DNA from: Streptomyces sp. DG1A-41
GTDB taxonomy: Bacteria > Actinomycetota > Actinomycetes > Streptomycetales > Streptomycetaceae
Assembly: GCF_037055355.1 (NCBI RefSeq)
Contig: NZ_CP146350.1
Location: 62,001 to 126,000 of the forward strand
DNA length: 64,000 nucleotides
Direction: 5' to 3'
Shown here: one piece after another, positions 1 through 7,649 of the stretch
Layout: each line of letters starts with the position of its first letter
How positions within the stretch are numbered: position 1 is the first letter of the stretch
Notes under the pieces: generated by a model
Told to the model about the DNA's origin: nothing
What the model saw: only the letters and a program-made list of their open reading frames with translations
Databases searched by the model: none
Position numbers and translations under genes: made by a program

Positions 1-630
1 CGGCTCGGCCTGGAACTCGAACGCCGTCGCGACCCCGAAGTTGGCTCCCGCGCCGCGCACCGCCCAGAACAGGTCCGGGTCGTGATCGGCGTCGGTCCGC
101 ACGAGGGAGCCGTCCGCCAGGACCAGTTCGGCGGCGCGCATGTGGTCGATGGTGAGGCCGTGCAGGCGGGACATGAGGCCGATACCGCCGGTGGTGGCCA
201 GCCCGCCGACCCCGACGTCTCCCGTGTCTCCGGAGGAAAGGGCCAGACCGTGGGGCGCGAGCTGGGCGGCGACGTCTCCCCAGCGTGCTCCCGCTTCCAC
301 GCGTACCAGCCCGGATCGGGCGTCGAGCACCTGCACGGCGCTCAGTTCGGAGAGGTCGACGACGATGCCGCCGTCGTTGGTGGAGCGGCCGCTGATGCCG
401 TGGCCGCCGCTGCGCACGGTCAGGGGAAGCCGTGCGGTGCGGGCGTGGGCCAGGGCGGCTGCGATGTCCTCGTGATCGCGGACGCGTATCACGGCGGCCG
501 GTGCCCCGGTGCGGGTGTAGGTGTGCCGCACGTTGTCGTAATCGCTGTCGCCCGGCCGGATCGCGACCGCGGCGAGACTGTCGGGGAGGGGCAGCCGAGA
601 GGCCGGCGGTGAGCTGTCGATGGTGTGCAT
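1..630 (-). CDS. FAD-linked (BBE-type) oxidoreductase, N-terminal part; runs off the left edge
   Basis: The minus strand reads 210 codons from an ATG at 630, behind a GGAGG six bases upstream, to the window edge. The product starts as a PCMH/berberine-bridge flavoprotein. RSGGHG (His77) is the usual 8-alpha-histidyl FAD attachment, followed by a GxxVGVGGL-type loop and the segment around FWAVRGAGANFGV that closes the FAD domain. Bicovalent members carry a Cys in the loop before GVGGL; here that stretch reads GDTGDVGVGG, so a single covalent link is expected. It lies 64 bp downstream of the SDR gene on the same strand and probably ends the operon read from the promoter region at about 2.2 kb. 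Such enzymes oxidise alcohols, sugars or phenolic intermediates; the substrate cannot be told. The C-terminal substrate domain is outside the window. Confidence 0.9.
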   Translation of the reverse strand, partial: MHTIDSSPPASRLPLPDSLAAVAIRPGDSDYDNVRHTYTRTGAPAAVIRVRDHEDIAAALAHARTARLPLTVRSGGHGISGRSTNDGGIVVDLSELSAVQVLDARSGLVRVEAGARWGDVAAQLAPHGLALSSGDTGDVGVGGLATTGGIGLMSRLHGLTIDHMRAAELVLADGSLVRTDADHDPDLFWAVRGAGANFGVATAFEFQAEP

Positions 631-694
631 GGATGCCTCCGCGGTCTCCGTACGGGGACGGGGATCCGCACGTGTCCTTTACTGGGGCGAGGTC

Positions 695-1447
695 CTACTG
701 GGGTGGCGTGGTCCGCACGCCATGGGCGCGGGTGATCAGGTACTGCAGCGAGGCGTCGGCGTACGGGCCGCTGCGGGCGATGAGCCGGCCCGCGTGCCTG
801 CCGAGGTCCTCGGCGCTGAACCAACCGGGGTTGTCCGCGCCGATCGCGGCCCGCGGGCGGGTACGGATGGGGCCGATGATGAGCTCGTACACGCGCGGGC
901 CCGCACCGTTCAGTTCCGCGTCCAGCGAGCGCACCAGCGACTTCTTCGCCGCGTTGGTGGCTCCCACGAGGGCGGAGAACGGATAGGGGATGTCCGCGCT
1001 GAAACCGCTCAGGTGCACCAGCGCTCCCTTTCGGGACAGCAGGGGGGTGAGCGCACGCAGCGCGTGGAAATGGCTCGTCAGGTTGGAGGCGATCATTTCC
1101 TCCCACTCACGGTCGGAGATGTCGAGGATGCCGGTGCGCTCCGGGCTGCCCCAGTCGCCGATCGAGACGACGGCGCCGTCGAGCGCGCCGTAGGGCGACA
1201 GCTGTGCGCGCACCTTCTCGCTGTCGGCATCGCCGACATTGACGGTCCGGGTGATCAAAGTGCCGGGCCCGGCTTCCTTGACGTGGTCGGCGAGGCCGGC
1301 CAGTCGTTCCTCGCTGCGACCGGTGGCCACGACGGTGGCTCCCTGGCGAAGCAGCGCGAGGGTCATTCCCTCGCCGATGCCACCGGTCGCGCCCGCCACC
1401 AGAACGGTCCGCCCGGACAGCAGCCGGTCCTCCTGTATGTCGCTCAT
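695..1447 (-). CDS. SDR-fold oxidoreductase with altered active site
   Basis: A 250-residue Rossmann protein of normal SDR length. GATGGIGEG near residues 18-26 is the classical dinucleotide loop, and TGRSEER follows strand 2, suggesting NADP preference. The segment that should hold the catalytic Tyr-x-x-x-Lys reads VGATNAAKK, so Tyr is replaced by Val and Lys by Asn; the preceding Ser (HLSGFSAD) is kept. The protein may bind cofactor or ligand without classical dehydrogenase chemistry, or use another mechanism. It lies between the YcaC-like hydrolase and the FAD oxidase on the same strand and is probably co-transcribed with them. The ATG at 1447 has AGGAG upstream. Confidence 0.85.
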   Translation of the reverse strand: MSDIQEDRLLSGRTVLVAGATGGIGEGMTLALLRQGATVVATGRSEERLAGLADHVKEAGPGTLITRTVNVGDADSEKVRAQLSPYGALDGAVVSIGDWGSPERTGILDISDREWEEMIASNLTSHFHALRALTPLLSRKGALVHLSGFSADIPYPFSALVGATNAAKKSLVRSLDAELNGAGPRVYELIIGPIRTRPRAAIGADNPGWFSAEDLGRHAGRLIARSGPYADASLQYLITRAHGVRTTPPQ

Positions 1448-1548
1448 GAGGCGCTCTCCTCTCTACGTGGCGGGCCGAGACCCGCTATGGGATGGGTATG
1501 GATGGGTCGGTGACTGGCCGGTACTCGCGGGTGCTCGCGTCGAAAGCC

Positions 1549-2193
1549 TCAGGCGGCTGCGGCGGCGCGCTTGCCCAGTTCGACGGCGTTGCCGTAGGAG
1601 CGGGCGCTCATGGCCATGGCCGGCACGTTCTCCTGCATCAGGCGCATGCGGTGCGGGGCGTCGTGGAACTTGGGGTCGAGCTGGAACTCGGCGGCCAGGG
1701 AGAACCAGGTCACCGGGACGACACCGGCCTGGACCATGCGCTGCACCGCCGCGTTGTGGGCCTCGAGCGAGGGGCTGGCGGAGGCGTCGACCGCCACGTG
1801 CACGCGGTAGCCCTCGCGCAGGCCGCCGAGCACGGTCTGCAGGACGCACCCGTCGGTGGCGATGCCGCCGATCACCAGGTTCTCCCGGCCCTCCGCCCGG
1901 ACCGCCTGGGCGAACGACTCGTCCAGGAAGGAGTTGAAGTCGACCGCGCGCTCGATGACCGGCTGGTCGCCGAGGGCCTCCAGCAGTTCCGGGTACAGCG
2001 GGCCGGACGGCTTGCTGGACTGGCCGTTGGTCACCACCAGGCCGCTTCCGTACCACTTCGCGGTCTTCGCCAGGCCCACGACGTTGTTGATGTGCTCCAC
2101 GAGGTCATGGGAGCGCAGGAGGTTCGCGAAACCGACGGCGTAGTCGACGAGGACGACGGTGGTGTTGGCCGGGGTGAGGGACTCAGGTGCCAC
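1549..2193 (-). CDS. Isochorismatase-fold hydrolase, YcaC-like
   Basis: About 214 residues from a GTG at 2193 with AGAAGG upstream; an in-frame ATG at 2283 would overlap the putative operator and is less likely. The cysteine-hydrolase fold is clear: Asp17 in VLVDYAVGF, NGQSS near residue 56, and nucleophile Cys116 in GGIATDGCVLQTV followed by the typical helix. The ending, with TWFSLAAEFQLD, matches the YcaC branch, whose substrate is unknown, rather than true isochorismatases. It is the first gene of the minus-strand set with the SDR and FAD oxidase and is divergent from a TetR gene, so it is probably the main repressed target. Family placement is firm; substrate is not. Confidence 0.88.
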   Translation of the reverse strand: MAPESLTPANTTVVLVDYAVGFANLLRSHDLVEHINNVVGLAKTAKWYGSGLVVTNGQSSKPSGPLYPELLEALGDQPVIERAVDFNSFLDESFAQAVRAEGRENLVIGGIATDGCVLQTVLGGLREGYRVHVAVDASASPSLEAHNAAVQRMVQAGVVPVTWFSLAAEFQLDPKFHDAPHRMRLMQENVPAMAMSARSYGNAVELGKRAAAAA

Positions 2194-2268
2194 GACTGGC
2201 CTTCTTTCTCTTGTGGTGCACGGCAGCGACGGTTCGGCTGCCGAGCAAGACCGAACGGGCCGCACTGA

Positions 2269-2282
2269 TGACCGCTTGGTCA
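2269..2282. promoter_or_regulatory. Putative TetR operator copy 1 (TGACC-N4-GGTCA)
   Basis: The sequence TGACCGCTTGGTCA has perfect 5-bp arms around a 4-bp centre. It lies 76 bp upstream of the GTG start of the YcaC-like gene, within the divergent promoter region, and is followed by TTAGTGAC. The same arms and spacing recur at 2400-2413, also followed by TTAGTGAC after a short gap. The position and repetition fit binding sites of the adjacent TetR protein. Confidence 0.6.
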
Positions 2283-2399
2283 TTAGTGACGATAGTTCCT
2301 CAGGCTTCTAATGTCCAGGTGGTCACTTAAAGAGTCTGGCTAGCTCGGAGCGAATGGGACGAATTAGCGCAACTAGGCACCAATGACCCCCGAGTCTGA

Positions 2400-2413
2400 T
2401 GACCAATGGGTCA
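2400..2413. promoter_or_regulatory. Putative TetR operator copy 2 (TGACC-N4-GGTCA)
   Basis: TGACCAATGGGTCA has the same arms and spacing as the site at 2269-2282 and lies 31 bp upstream of the TetR start at 2445. It overlaps an alternative ATG at 2406, which argues for the downstream start. The pair would let one repressor control its own gene and the divergent hydrolase-SDR-oxidase set. Confidence 0.6.
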
Positions 2414-2444
2414 GCATATTAGTGACCTTGTGTACACTTTCGGG

Positions 2445-3050
2445 ATGGACACGCCACCCACGAACCTCGCCGACCAGGACGCCACTCCGACCAAGAAGCG
2501 CAGGCGGGACCCTGAAGCAAGCAGGGCCGCAATCCTCGAAGCCGCCCGGGCCGCCTTCGCCGAGCGCGGCTACACCAAGACGACCGTCCGCGACGTTGCG
2601 CGCCGGGCCGGAGTCACCCACGGCCTGGTCCTGCGGCACTTCACATCCAAGGAACAGCTGTTCCTCGCCGCGGTCCCCAGCCCCCGCACGCTCATGGCGG
2701 AAGTGGCCGGCGACCCCAAGACCTTGCCGACGCGCATCGCCCGGTCCTACGTCCGGCGCATGGCCGAGAGCGGAGGCAGCGACCCGTTCGTGGCCATGTT
2801 GCGTGCGGTGGCCTCTGAGGAGGAGACCGCCAAACGGTTGTTCACCGCGATGCAGCAGGACAGTCTGGAGATGTACCGGCAGGTGATTCCCGGCCCCGAA
2901 CTGGAGGAGCGCGTCGCGTCTGTGGGCGCCTATCTCATCGGGGTGACGTTCTCCCGGTACGTCTTCAGAAGCGGGCCGCTGGCCGAGATGTCGGACGAAC
3001 AGCTCGTCCGGCATCTCGGCCCCAACCTGCGCAGCATTCTGCTGGGCTGA
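2445..3050 (+). CDS. TetR/AcrR family transcriptional regulator
   Basis: 201 residues from the ATG at 2445. The N-terminal helix-turn-helix runs from AILEAARAAFAERGY through TTVRDVARRAGVTHGLVLRHF, about residues 26-72, a standard TetR_N domain with Leu where Tyr is common before the recognition-helix end. The remainder is an all-helical ligand-binding and dimer domain of normal size, giving no clue to the ligand. It is divergent from the YcaC-like hydrolase gene, and two TGACC-N4-GGTCA palindromes lie between the starts, so local repression and autoregulation are likely. Confidence 0.92.
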   Translation: MDTPPTNLADQDATPTKKRRRDPEASRAAILEAARAAFAERGYTKTTVRDVARRAGVTHGLVLRHFTSKEQLFLAAVPSPRTLMAEVAGDPKTLPTRIARSYVRRMAESGGSDPFVAMLRAVASEEETAKRLFTAMQQDSLEMYRQVIPGPELEERVASVGAYLIGVTFSRYVFRSGPLAEMSDEQLVRHLGPNLRSILLG

Positions 3051-3540
3051 TGACGGGTACCGCCTGAGCGCCTTCGGTGTCCGGCTCCGGTCGCCCCTTG
3101 CCGCCCTGTCGCCTCGGCGAGGCGAGCGCGAAGGGCCGTCGACGTTGCGGTCATTGGTCCTCGAGCGGGTTGGCCACCAGCGCGTCCCCGTCGAGACCGG
3201 TGAGTTCCTCGCCCGGCGGGACCAGCTCGTGACCAGGGCAAATCTAAGAGCCCGGGTGCAGCCCTAGCCGTTGCGTGGAGTGTTATCAACGCACGACACG
3301 CCAGCAGCAGTGTGAAGGAGCGTCAGCCCGGTCCCCCGAACGGCTCACCCCGCCCCTCAAGGGGCATTGCCCTTCATGTTTTTGATGAACCATCAGAAGA
3401 CGAATCTGGTCTTGCAAGCACCCGATCGGCCCCTTTCCGAAACCAGTCAGACCATTCTGAGGTGGCGACAGAAAGAGGCGTGAGTAGGTTCATTAATGGT
3501 CGGCCGCTTAGCTGACATCCCTGAGAGATGGAGAACCGGA
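3051..3540. other. Intergenic, no supported gene
   Basis: About 490 bp between the TetR gene and the small secreted protein. No frame shows convincing coding pattern. The part from about 3360 to 3500 is noticeably less GC-rich than the surroundings and holds stretches such as TTTTTGATGAACC, which could belong to the promoter of the downstream gene. No clear operator or terminator was found. Confidence 0.5.
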
Positions 3541-4026
3541 ATGTCTGAGAGAAAGAGAAACGGAACGCGTAGGCGTATCGTTGTGGCGATCGCAGCGTCG
3601 GTGGGCATCACGGCCATGGCTGCAACGGGTGTGAACTACGCCTCGGCCTCGAGTACCATCCCGCAGTCCGCCCCGTCGGCGCAGGATGCCAATGCCTCTG
3701 TTCCGCTCGGGGGCGACGGCCAGACCCACTTCGACCACAGGAACGACGACGCTGGACAGATCCACGTCAACGAGCGAAGCTATTCAGCCAAGCCGGGTGT
3801 GTGCACCGCTGTGATCAGCAGTCCCGCCACCAGCTTCAACGTCCGAAACGAGAGTGACAGGACCGTCGAATTCTTCAGCGGGATTACCTGCGACAACGGC
3901 GCTGCAATTGCGACTATTGGGCCCCGAAACTCCAGCAGCGCAATTCCCGGCACCACGGTCTTCGACGGGGCCGCGGTGCCATTCGCGCTCGTAGGCAGCT
4001 TCCGAGCGATCGACAAACACCACTGA
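3541..4026 (+). CDS. Small secreted protein of unknown function
   Basis: 161 residues from the ATG at 3541, preceded by GAGATGGAGAA. A longer start at 3496 lacks a ribosome site and would bury the signal peptide. The start is a classical signal peptide: basic MSERKRNGTRRR, hydrophobic IVVAIAASVGITAMAATG, then a small-residue cleavage area near YASA. The mature part is polar, with two Cys (about residues 87 and 116) that may pair, and no recognised domain. It is followed by a terminator-like hairpin and stands alone, so it is probably monocistronic. No function is proposed. Confidence 0.75.
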   Translation: MSERKRNGTRRRIVVAIAASVGITAMAATGVNYASASSTIPQSAPSAQDANASVPLGGDGQTHFDHRNDDAGQIHVNERSYSAKPGVCTAVISSPATSFNVRNESDRTVEFFSGITCDNGAAIATIGPRNSSSAIPGTTVFDGAAVPFALVGSFRAIDKHH

Positions 4027-4031
4027 CACAC

Positions 4032-4053
4032 ACCCGGACCCACCGGGTCTTTG
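4032..4053 (+). terminator. Short hairpin after the secreted protein gene
   Basis: ACCCGG and CCGGGT (4032-4037 and 4043-4048) form a 6-bp stem with a 5-base loop, followed by CTTT. The hairpin starts six bases after the stop codon. The stem is short, so this is a weak terminator candidate. Confidence 0.45.
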
Positions 4054-4078
4054 ACGGCCCTCTTCCGGGACGGAGGAC

Positions 4079-4282
4079 ATCGCTGACGCCGCCACCGGCC
4101 GATACAACGTCGCCCGAGGTCGGCAGGAACAGTGCGTGGGCGCCGTCGAGCCGGTCCTCGCCCAGCTCGCCGCCCACGCCCACATGAACGACAACGGCAC
4201 CGTGGCGGTCGCCCCGTTCACCCGCGCCGACCGCCATGATCCGACCGGAGCCTGCCGTGGAAGATCCGCGTCAGGCCGGTGA
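4079..4282 (+). pseudogene. C-terminal coding remnant, family unknown
   Basis: An open frame with good codon bias starts without a start codon near 4079 (ADAATGRYNVARG) and ends at a TGA at 4280-4282, directly beside the end of the IS5-type relic. It contains AHAHMNDNGTVAVAPF and is rich in Ala, His and Asp. I do not recognise the family. The missing start and the position against an IS end suggest the tail of a gene cut by the insertion or a later deletion. Confidence 0.35.
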
Positions 4283-4304
4283 CGCCCGGACAGTGAATGT
4301 TTTT

Positions 4305-4327
4305 CATCCTCAGTCTGAGCTGGCCAG
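4305..4327 (-). repeat. IS end, 23-bp inverted copy 1
   Basis: The 23 bases here are the exact reverse complement of 6339-6361. They encode the LASSD-stop tail of the IS5-type transposase plus the GAGGATG that begins its terminal sequence. Outside this stretch the two copies keep only partial similarity (A or G tract, then TCANTG), as expected for related terminal repeats. Confidence 0.8.
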
Positions 4328-5072
4328 ATGGAGGGCGAGGACGGCTTTGACGAGGCTGGTGATCCGGGGTGTGGAGCAACGGAGCTTGCGGAGGAACCGT
4401 CAGGATATGAGGGTCGCGATGGCCTGCTCGACGCGTGCGCGGATCTTCGCGTGCGACCGACTGAAGGCATGCTGTCCTGCGAAAAGGCTGTTCCAAAGGC
4501 CGCGGTAGGGGAGACGGAACATGCCGCCGGCACCCTGGTAACCCTTGTCCGAGCATTCGATGCCGGCCTCGGCGAGGGCGTCGACGATCCCGTGCTCGCG
4601 GGCCGCCCGGATGTCATGCACGGCTCCGGGAAGAGCCGGGGAGGCCCACAGGAGACGACCCATCGGGTCGGTGACGACCTGCACGTTCATGCCGTGTCTC
4701 TTGTGTTTCCCGCAGTAGAAGGGCCGGTCGGCGGCGATCCTGTCGATGGGCAGCAGCGTCCCGTCCAAGATCACGAACGTCTCCCTCGAGGCCGTCCGCG
4801 CGGCCTGGGAGAGTGTGGGGGCGAGGTCGGCGAGGAGGTCGACGGCCGCGGTGACGTAGCGGTAGACAGTAGTGGTCCCGACGCTGGACCCGGCTGCGAG
4901 CTGGGCGTAGGTGGGGCCGTTGCACAGGCGGGCGAGGGCGAGCAGGGCCTGGCGGCCAGCGGTCAGGCGGCGCCCATCGTGTGCCGAGAGCGCGGCGGTG
5001 TTCCCGCAGGCAGGCGGACAGGAAGCGAAGGGCGGAGCTGGACACGTCGACGCCCGACGGGTAGACAAGCAC
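4310..5072 (-). pseudogene. IS5-family DDE transposase, inactivated by frameshift and nonsense
   Basis: The original frame starts at a GTG at 5072 (LVYPSGVDVSSSALRF) and moves into another frame near 4971-4975, where an extra G in TGGGCGCC breaks the GTRWRRLTAGRQ-type segment. The second frame carries the helix-turn-helix (TYAQLAAGSSVGTTTVYRYV) and the DDE core: Asp in ILDGTLLPIDR, the HGMNVQVVTDPMGRLLW strand, Asp in AVHDIRAAREHG and the final acidic region DKGYQG. It stops early at a TGA near 4400 where homologues have Trp (ATLIS then RFLRKLRC). The untranslated tail continues to LASSD and a stop at 4310. Two independent lesions mean it cannot make a full transposase. Confidence 0.85.
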
Positions 5073-5210
5073 GCGAAGCCTCTGGCGGAGAAGGTTCTCT
5101 TGGTCGAAAACCCATCTACCAGGGAATTCACCTATCTGTCAGGCCAACTACCCAGCCCACACACCAGGTTGGAACCGCCCATTGTCAGACCCGTGCGCCA
5201 CGCTTGATCT

Positions 5211-6356
5211 ATGCGGACACTCTTTAGCGACGAAGTGCACGTGGCCTACGGGCAGATCTATGTCTGCAGCGACGACGGCCACTCCCTCGAAGATTCTTTC
5301 GCCGGGCAGCGGACCGGGCTGTGCGGCGGGGCGGTGCCAGGCGAGCTCTTTCTGCTGACCGGAACGCACACCGGCTCCGTCCCGTTCACCGTCGAGCTGC
5401 ACGAGACGGAGCCGCCCCTGGACGCCGACCTCTGGGAGGACATCGTCGAGGTATCGTTCCGGCCCGAATCGAACAGAGTCCAGCTCGTGGAGTGGGACAG
5501 CGGCCGGTATCCGCTCCCCCTCTTCGAGACCTCGTATCGGGTCCGGTACCACTGCCGGGGCATGGACGAGGCGCGCAACGCCGTAGGCGATGCACGCGAA
5601 CCCGCGGTGGATGAGTATCTGCTGCGGTTCTGGCCGAGCCCGCCGGCCCCGGACCGCATGGTCAAGGAGACCAGCCAAGCCGCCGCCTACTGGCACGAGT
5701 TCGCGCGCAAGCAGCCCCCGGGCCCCACCCCCGAGGAGCGAGCCGAGGCCGAGCGCCAGGCCCGCGAGGAGGAGGAGCACACCAAGCTGCAACAGGAGAT
5801 GGACGCGTGGGGCGGGCGCCTGCCCAGCGACCGGCTGCGGGATGTCCAAGGCAAGCTCCGGGGGGTCCAGGGCTATCCGAAGGGCCTAGTGGGCCTTGAT
5901 GCCGCACTCGTGCACGCGATCGACGCCGCAGGTCCCGAGGAACAGCGCGCGCTCGCCCGCTGGGCAGCGCACCGCGCCTGTGCGACAGCAGGGCTCAGCG
6001 AAATCGCCTGGGTAGCGCGTGGCCTGGCGGAGCTCGACCGGGGCGAGCCCTACTCGCCGCCGCTGGACGACCCACGACGGCTGCGGGACGCCGCACTCTC
6101 CGACGCACGCGTTCCCCGGCCCCACGACGGGACCCCCGGCTTGCCCCAGGCCGCCGCCTTCGCCGCTCTCTTCGATGCTGCCGCCCTCGACCCCCTCCAA
6201 GCGGCGCTGGACGCCCTCCTCGCCGCGGCGGTCACCTATGACACCGACTGCCCCCACCTCTTCGCGGAGGTCCGCCGCACCTTCCCAGCAACGGCCATCG
6301 CGCCGGATATCGCGCCCCGAGCGCAGCACCGTGCCCGGCTGGCCAGCTCAGACTGA
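5211..6356 (+). CDS. Hypothetical protein, C terminus replaced by IS sequence
   Basis: 381 codons from an ATG at 5211, 138 bp beyond the transposase start on the other strand. The N-terminal 140 residues look like a beta-rich domain (VHVAYGQIYVCSDDG, VPFTVELHETEPPLD, SYRVRYHCRGMDEAR). A charged helix follows, rich in Glu, Arg and Ala (EERAEAERQAREEEE, about residues 170-195), then a helical Ala-rich domain. I recognise no family. The last five residues, LASSD plus stop, come from the 23-bp IS end shared with 4305-4327, so the native C terminus has been lost or altered by an old insertion/deletion. Expression and function are unknown. Confidence 0.6.
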   Translation: MRTLFSDEVHVAYGQIYVCSDDGHSLEDSFAGQRTGLCGGAVPGELFLLTGTHTGSVPFTVELHETEPPLDADLWEDIVEVSFRPESNRVQLVEWDSGRYPLPLFETSYRVRYHCRGMDEARNAVGDAREPAVDEYLLRFWPSPPAPDRMVKETSQAAAYWHEFARKQPPGPTPEERAEAERQAREEEEHTKLQQEMDAWGGRLPSDRLRDVQGKLRGVQGYPKGLVGLDAALVHAIDAAGPEEQRALARWAAHRACATAGLSEIAWVARGLAELDRGEPYSPPLDDPRRLRDAALSDARVPRPHDGTPGLPQAAAFAALFDAAALDPLQAALDALLAAAVTYDTDCPHLFAEVRRTFPATAIAPDIAPRAQHRARLASSD

Positions 6357-6361
6357 GGATG
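6339..6361 (+). repeat. IS end, 23-bp inverted copy 2
   Basis: Exact inverted copy of 4305-4327, forming the 3' end of the preceding hypothetical gene. It is followed by GGAAGCGCTCAGTG, resembling the AAAAACATTCACTG terminus at the other copy, and by an 8-bp hairpin, CAGCAAGA-TGG-TCTTGCTG, at 6382-6400. No other transposase sequence is left on this side, so this is a solo end of a related IS. Confidence 0.75.
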
Positions 6362-6760
6362 GGAAGCGCTCAGTGCACCTTCAGCAAGATGGTCTTGCTG
6401 GAGCGGCCTCAAGCGATTCCAGTCTGGGAAGGGGGCCGGATTCTACAGGAGCAGCGGTCGTGTGCGGCACCGACGACTGCCTCGCCGTCTACCTGGCAGT
6501 CGAGACCGGCACGACGTTCTGGAGCCCTTGATCAGCCAGAGCCGGCCGCTGCGCCCGACTGCCAGCCACTCGATGAGACCGCCGCTGCCTCGATCCGGCA
6601 GTACGCGGCCGCCCAGCGGGCCAGGGTCGACGTCCTCGCCTCCGTCCTGGAGGACATCGCCACCAACGGCTACCCCTCGCCCGAGTCCGACGTGCTGTGG
6701 GAAGACGCCCGCGACGCCCACCTCGCCCGCCTCGCCGGTGAGGAGCCCCGTATCGCTTGA
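6359..6760 (+). CDS. Putative type II antitoxin, N terminus uncertain
   Basis: The believable part is the last 60 or so residues (SIRQYAAAQRARVDVLASVL through VLWEDARDAHLARLAGEEP), a helical acidic-ended protein directly upstream of, and overlapping, a ParE/RelE-like toxin. This is the usual antitoxin-first order. The first 60 codons are Pro/Arg/Ser-rich and cross IS-derived sequence, so the native start is probably lost or is an internal non-ATG codon. No DNA-binding fold could be confirmed. Calling it an antitoxin rests mainly on the neighbour. Confidence 0.45.
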   Translation: MGSAQCTFSKMVLLERPQAIPVWEGGRILQEQRSCAAPTTASPSTWQSRPARRSGALDQPEPAAAPDCQPLDETAAASIRQYAAAQRARVDVLASVLEDIATNGYPSPESDVLWEDARDAHLARLAGEEPRIA

Positions 6761-7007
6761 GCACGGCGCGCGGCGCTCCCGCGTCATCCTCGTGGAGCCC
6801 GCGCTCACCCAGCTGTCGAAGCTCACCGCGTCCGAGACGCACCGCTTGGACCGCGCGATCGTCGCCATCAGCGTCAACCCGAACCTCGGCACCGAGGTAC
6901 CGGCACCCTGCTGCGCGACTACGTCGACGAGGTCGACGGAGTGCGGGTGATCTGCTTCGTGACGGCCCTGGGGTCGACCACGATCGTGGCGTACGTGGAG
7001 GCGTAGA
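6738..7007 (+). pseudogene. ParE/RelE-like toxin with single-base frameshift
   Basis: The frame from a GTG at 6738 reads RSRVILVEPALTQLSKL and RLDRAIVAISVNPNLGTEV, the start of a ParE/RelE ribonuclease or gyrase-toxin fold. The C-terminal strands (LLRDYVDEVDGVRVICFV, then STTIVAYVEA and a TAG ending at 7007) are in another frame. Adding one G at 6901-6903 (CCGG to CCGGG) restores one continuous protein of about 89 residues. It overlaps the putative antitoxin by 23 bp. Either the toxin is inactivated, which would be tolerated, or the base is a sequencing error. Confidence 0.65.
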
Positions 7008-7252
7008 GGCCTCCGGCATCCGTTGCAGCGCCCCGGACTTCCATTGCTCCGGGACGCTGCTGCCTGTGCTGCACGGTGCAGCGCCGGTTGCAGCGGGGCC
7101 CGTTGCTCGGTGTCGTTCGGCTGCTGTCCTGGCTGGGGTGCTGCTCTGGCTGCTAGGGAGCAGACTAGTCCCGGGTCGGAGCCTTCGCTTTTCACATGGG
7201 CGGGTCAGGGCGGGGCACCCGTGTATCCGTCCGCCAGCGAAGGGAGCCGATC

Positions 7253-7495
7253 ATGGTAGTCGCCGCCGTTATCGCCGTGTGCGTTGTCCTGGCCGTCCTG
7301 GCCTTCCTCGTCCCCCGTCTCTCCCGCCATCCCGAACGCGGCACGCAACGTACGCTCGGTGCCGGGGCGCGGGCCGGTGGCAAGGCGCCCGGCATTCTGG
7401 GCAGGCTCCTCAGCAAGCCCTTCCACACCAGTTCGCGAGCGGTGACCCGCAGCGGTTCGGCAGGCCGCCGCTCCCGCGGCCGCATGCCCTTCTGA
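7253..7495 (+). CDS. Small membrane-anchored basic protein, DUF6411-like
   Basis: 80 residues from the ATG at 7253 with GAAGGGAG upstream. One N-terminal membrane segment (VVAAVIAVCVVLAVLAFLV, residues 2-20) is followed by a basic, Ser/Gly/Arg-rich tail ending RSRGRMPF. This matches a small family I recall from Streptomyces genomes (DUF6411) of unknown role. The tail would lie in the cytoplasm. It is intact although it stands among broken genes, which suggests it is under selection. Confidence 0.75.
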   Translation: MVVAAVIAVCVVLAVLAFLVPRLSRHPERGTQRTLGAGARAGGKAPGILGRLLSKPFHTSSRAVTRSGSAGRRSRGRMPF

Positions 7496-7522
7496 CCGAC
7501 GGGCGGGCCGAACGGGAGCCTG

Positions 7523-7645
7523 GTGATGAACGCCGAAGACGCGGACAGGTTGCTGGACGGACTGACTGTGGATGCCCGTCGGCGAGAGCAGCCGATCGTG
7601 CTGGACGAAGACGGGCGGCCCATCCGGACCTGGCTGGAGAACCAT
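7523..7645 (+). pseudogene. 5' stub of a polyphosphate kinase 2 gene
   Basis: From GTG 7523 or ATG 7526, with GGGAGCC upstream, the frame reads MNAEDADRLLDGLTVD and then PIVLDEDGRPIRTW. This resembles the start of PPK2 proteins just before their conserved catalytic region. Similarity ends near 7645, where the sequence becomes the antisense of an IS5-type transposase start. The catalytic Walker motifs are absent, so the gene is dead. Identification rests on about 35 residues. Confidence 0.55.
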
Positions 7646-7649
7646 CCGT

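Noticed and set aside
2406..2444. Upstream ATG for the TetR gene
   Set aside because: It lies inside the palindrome at 2400-2413 and has no ribosome site; ATG 2445 fits better.
3312..3515. 67-codon plus-strand open frame before the secreted protein
   Set aside because: No ribosome site, mixed codon use and overlap with the likely promoter.
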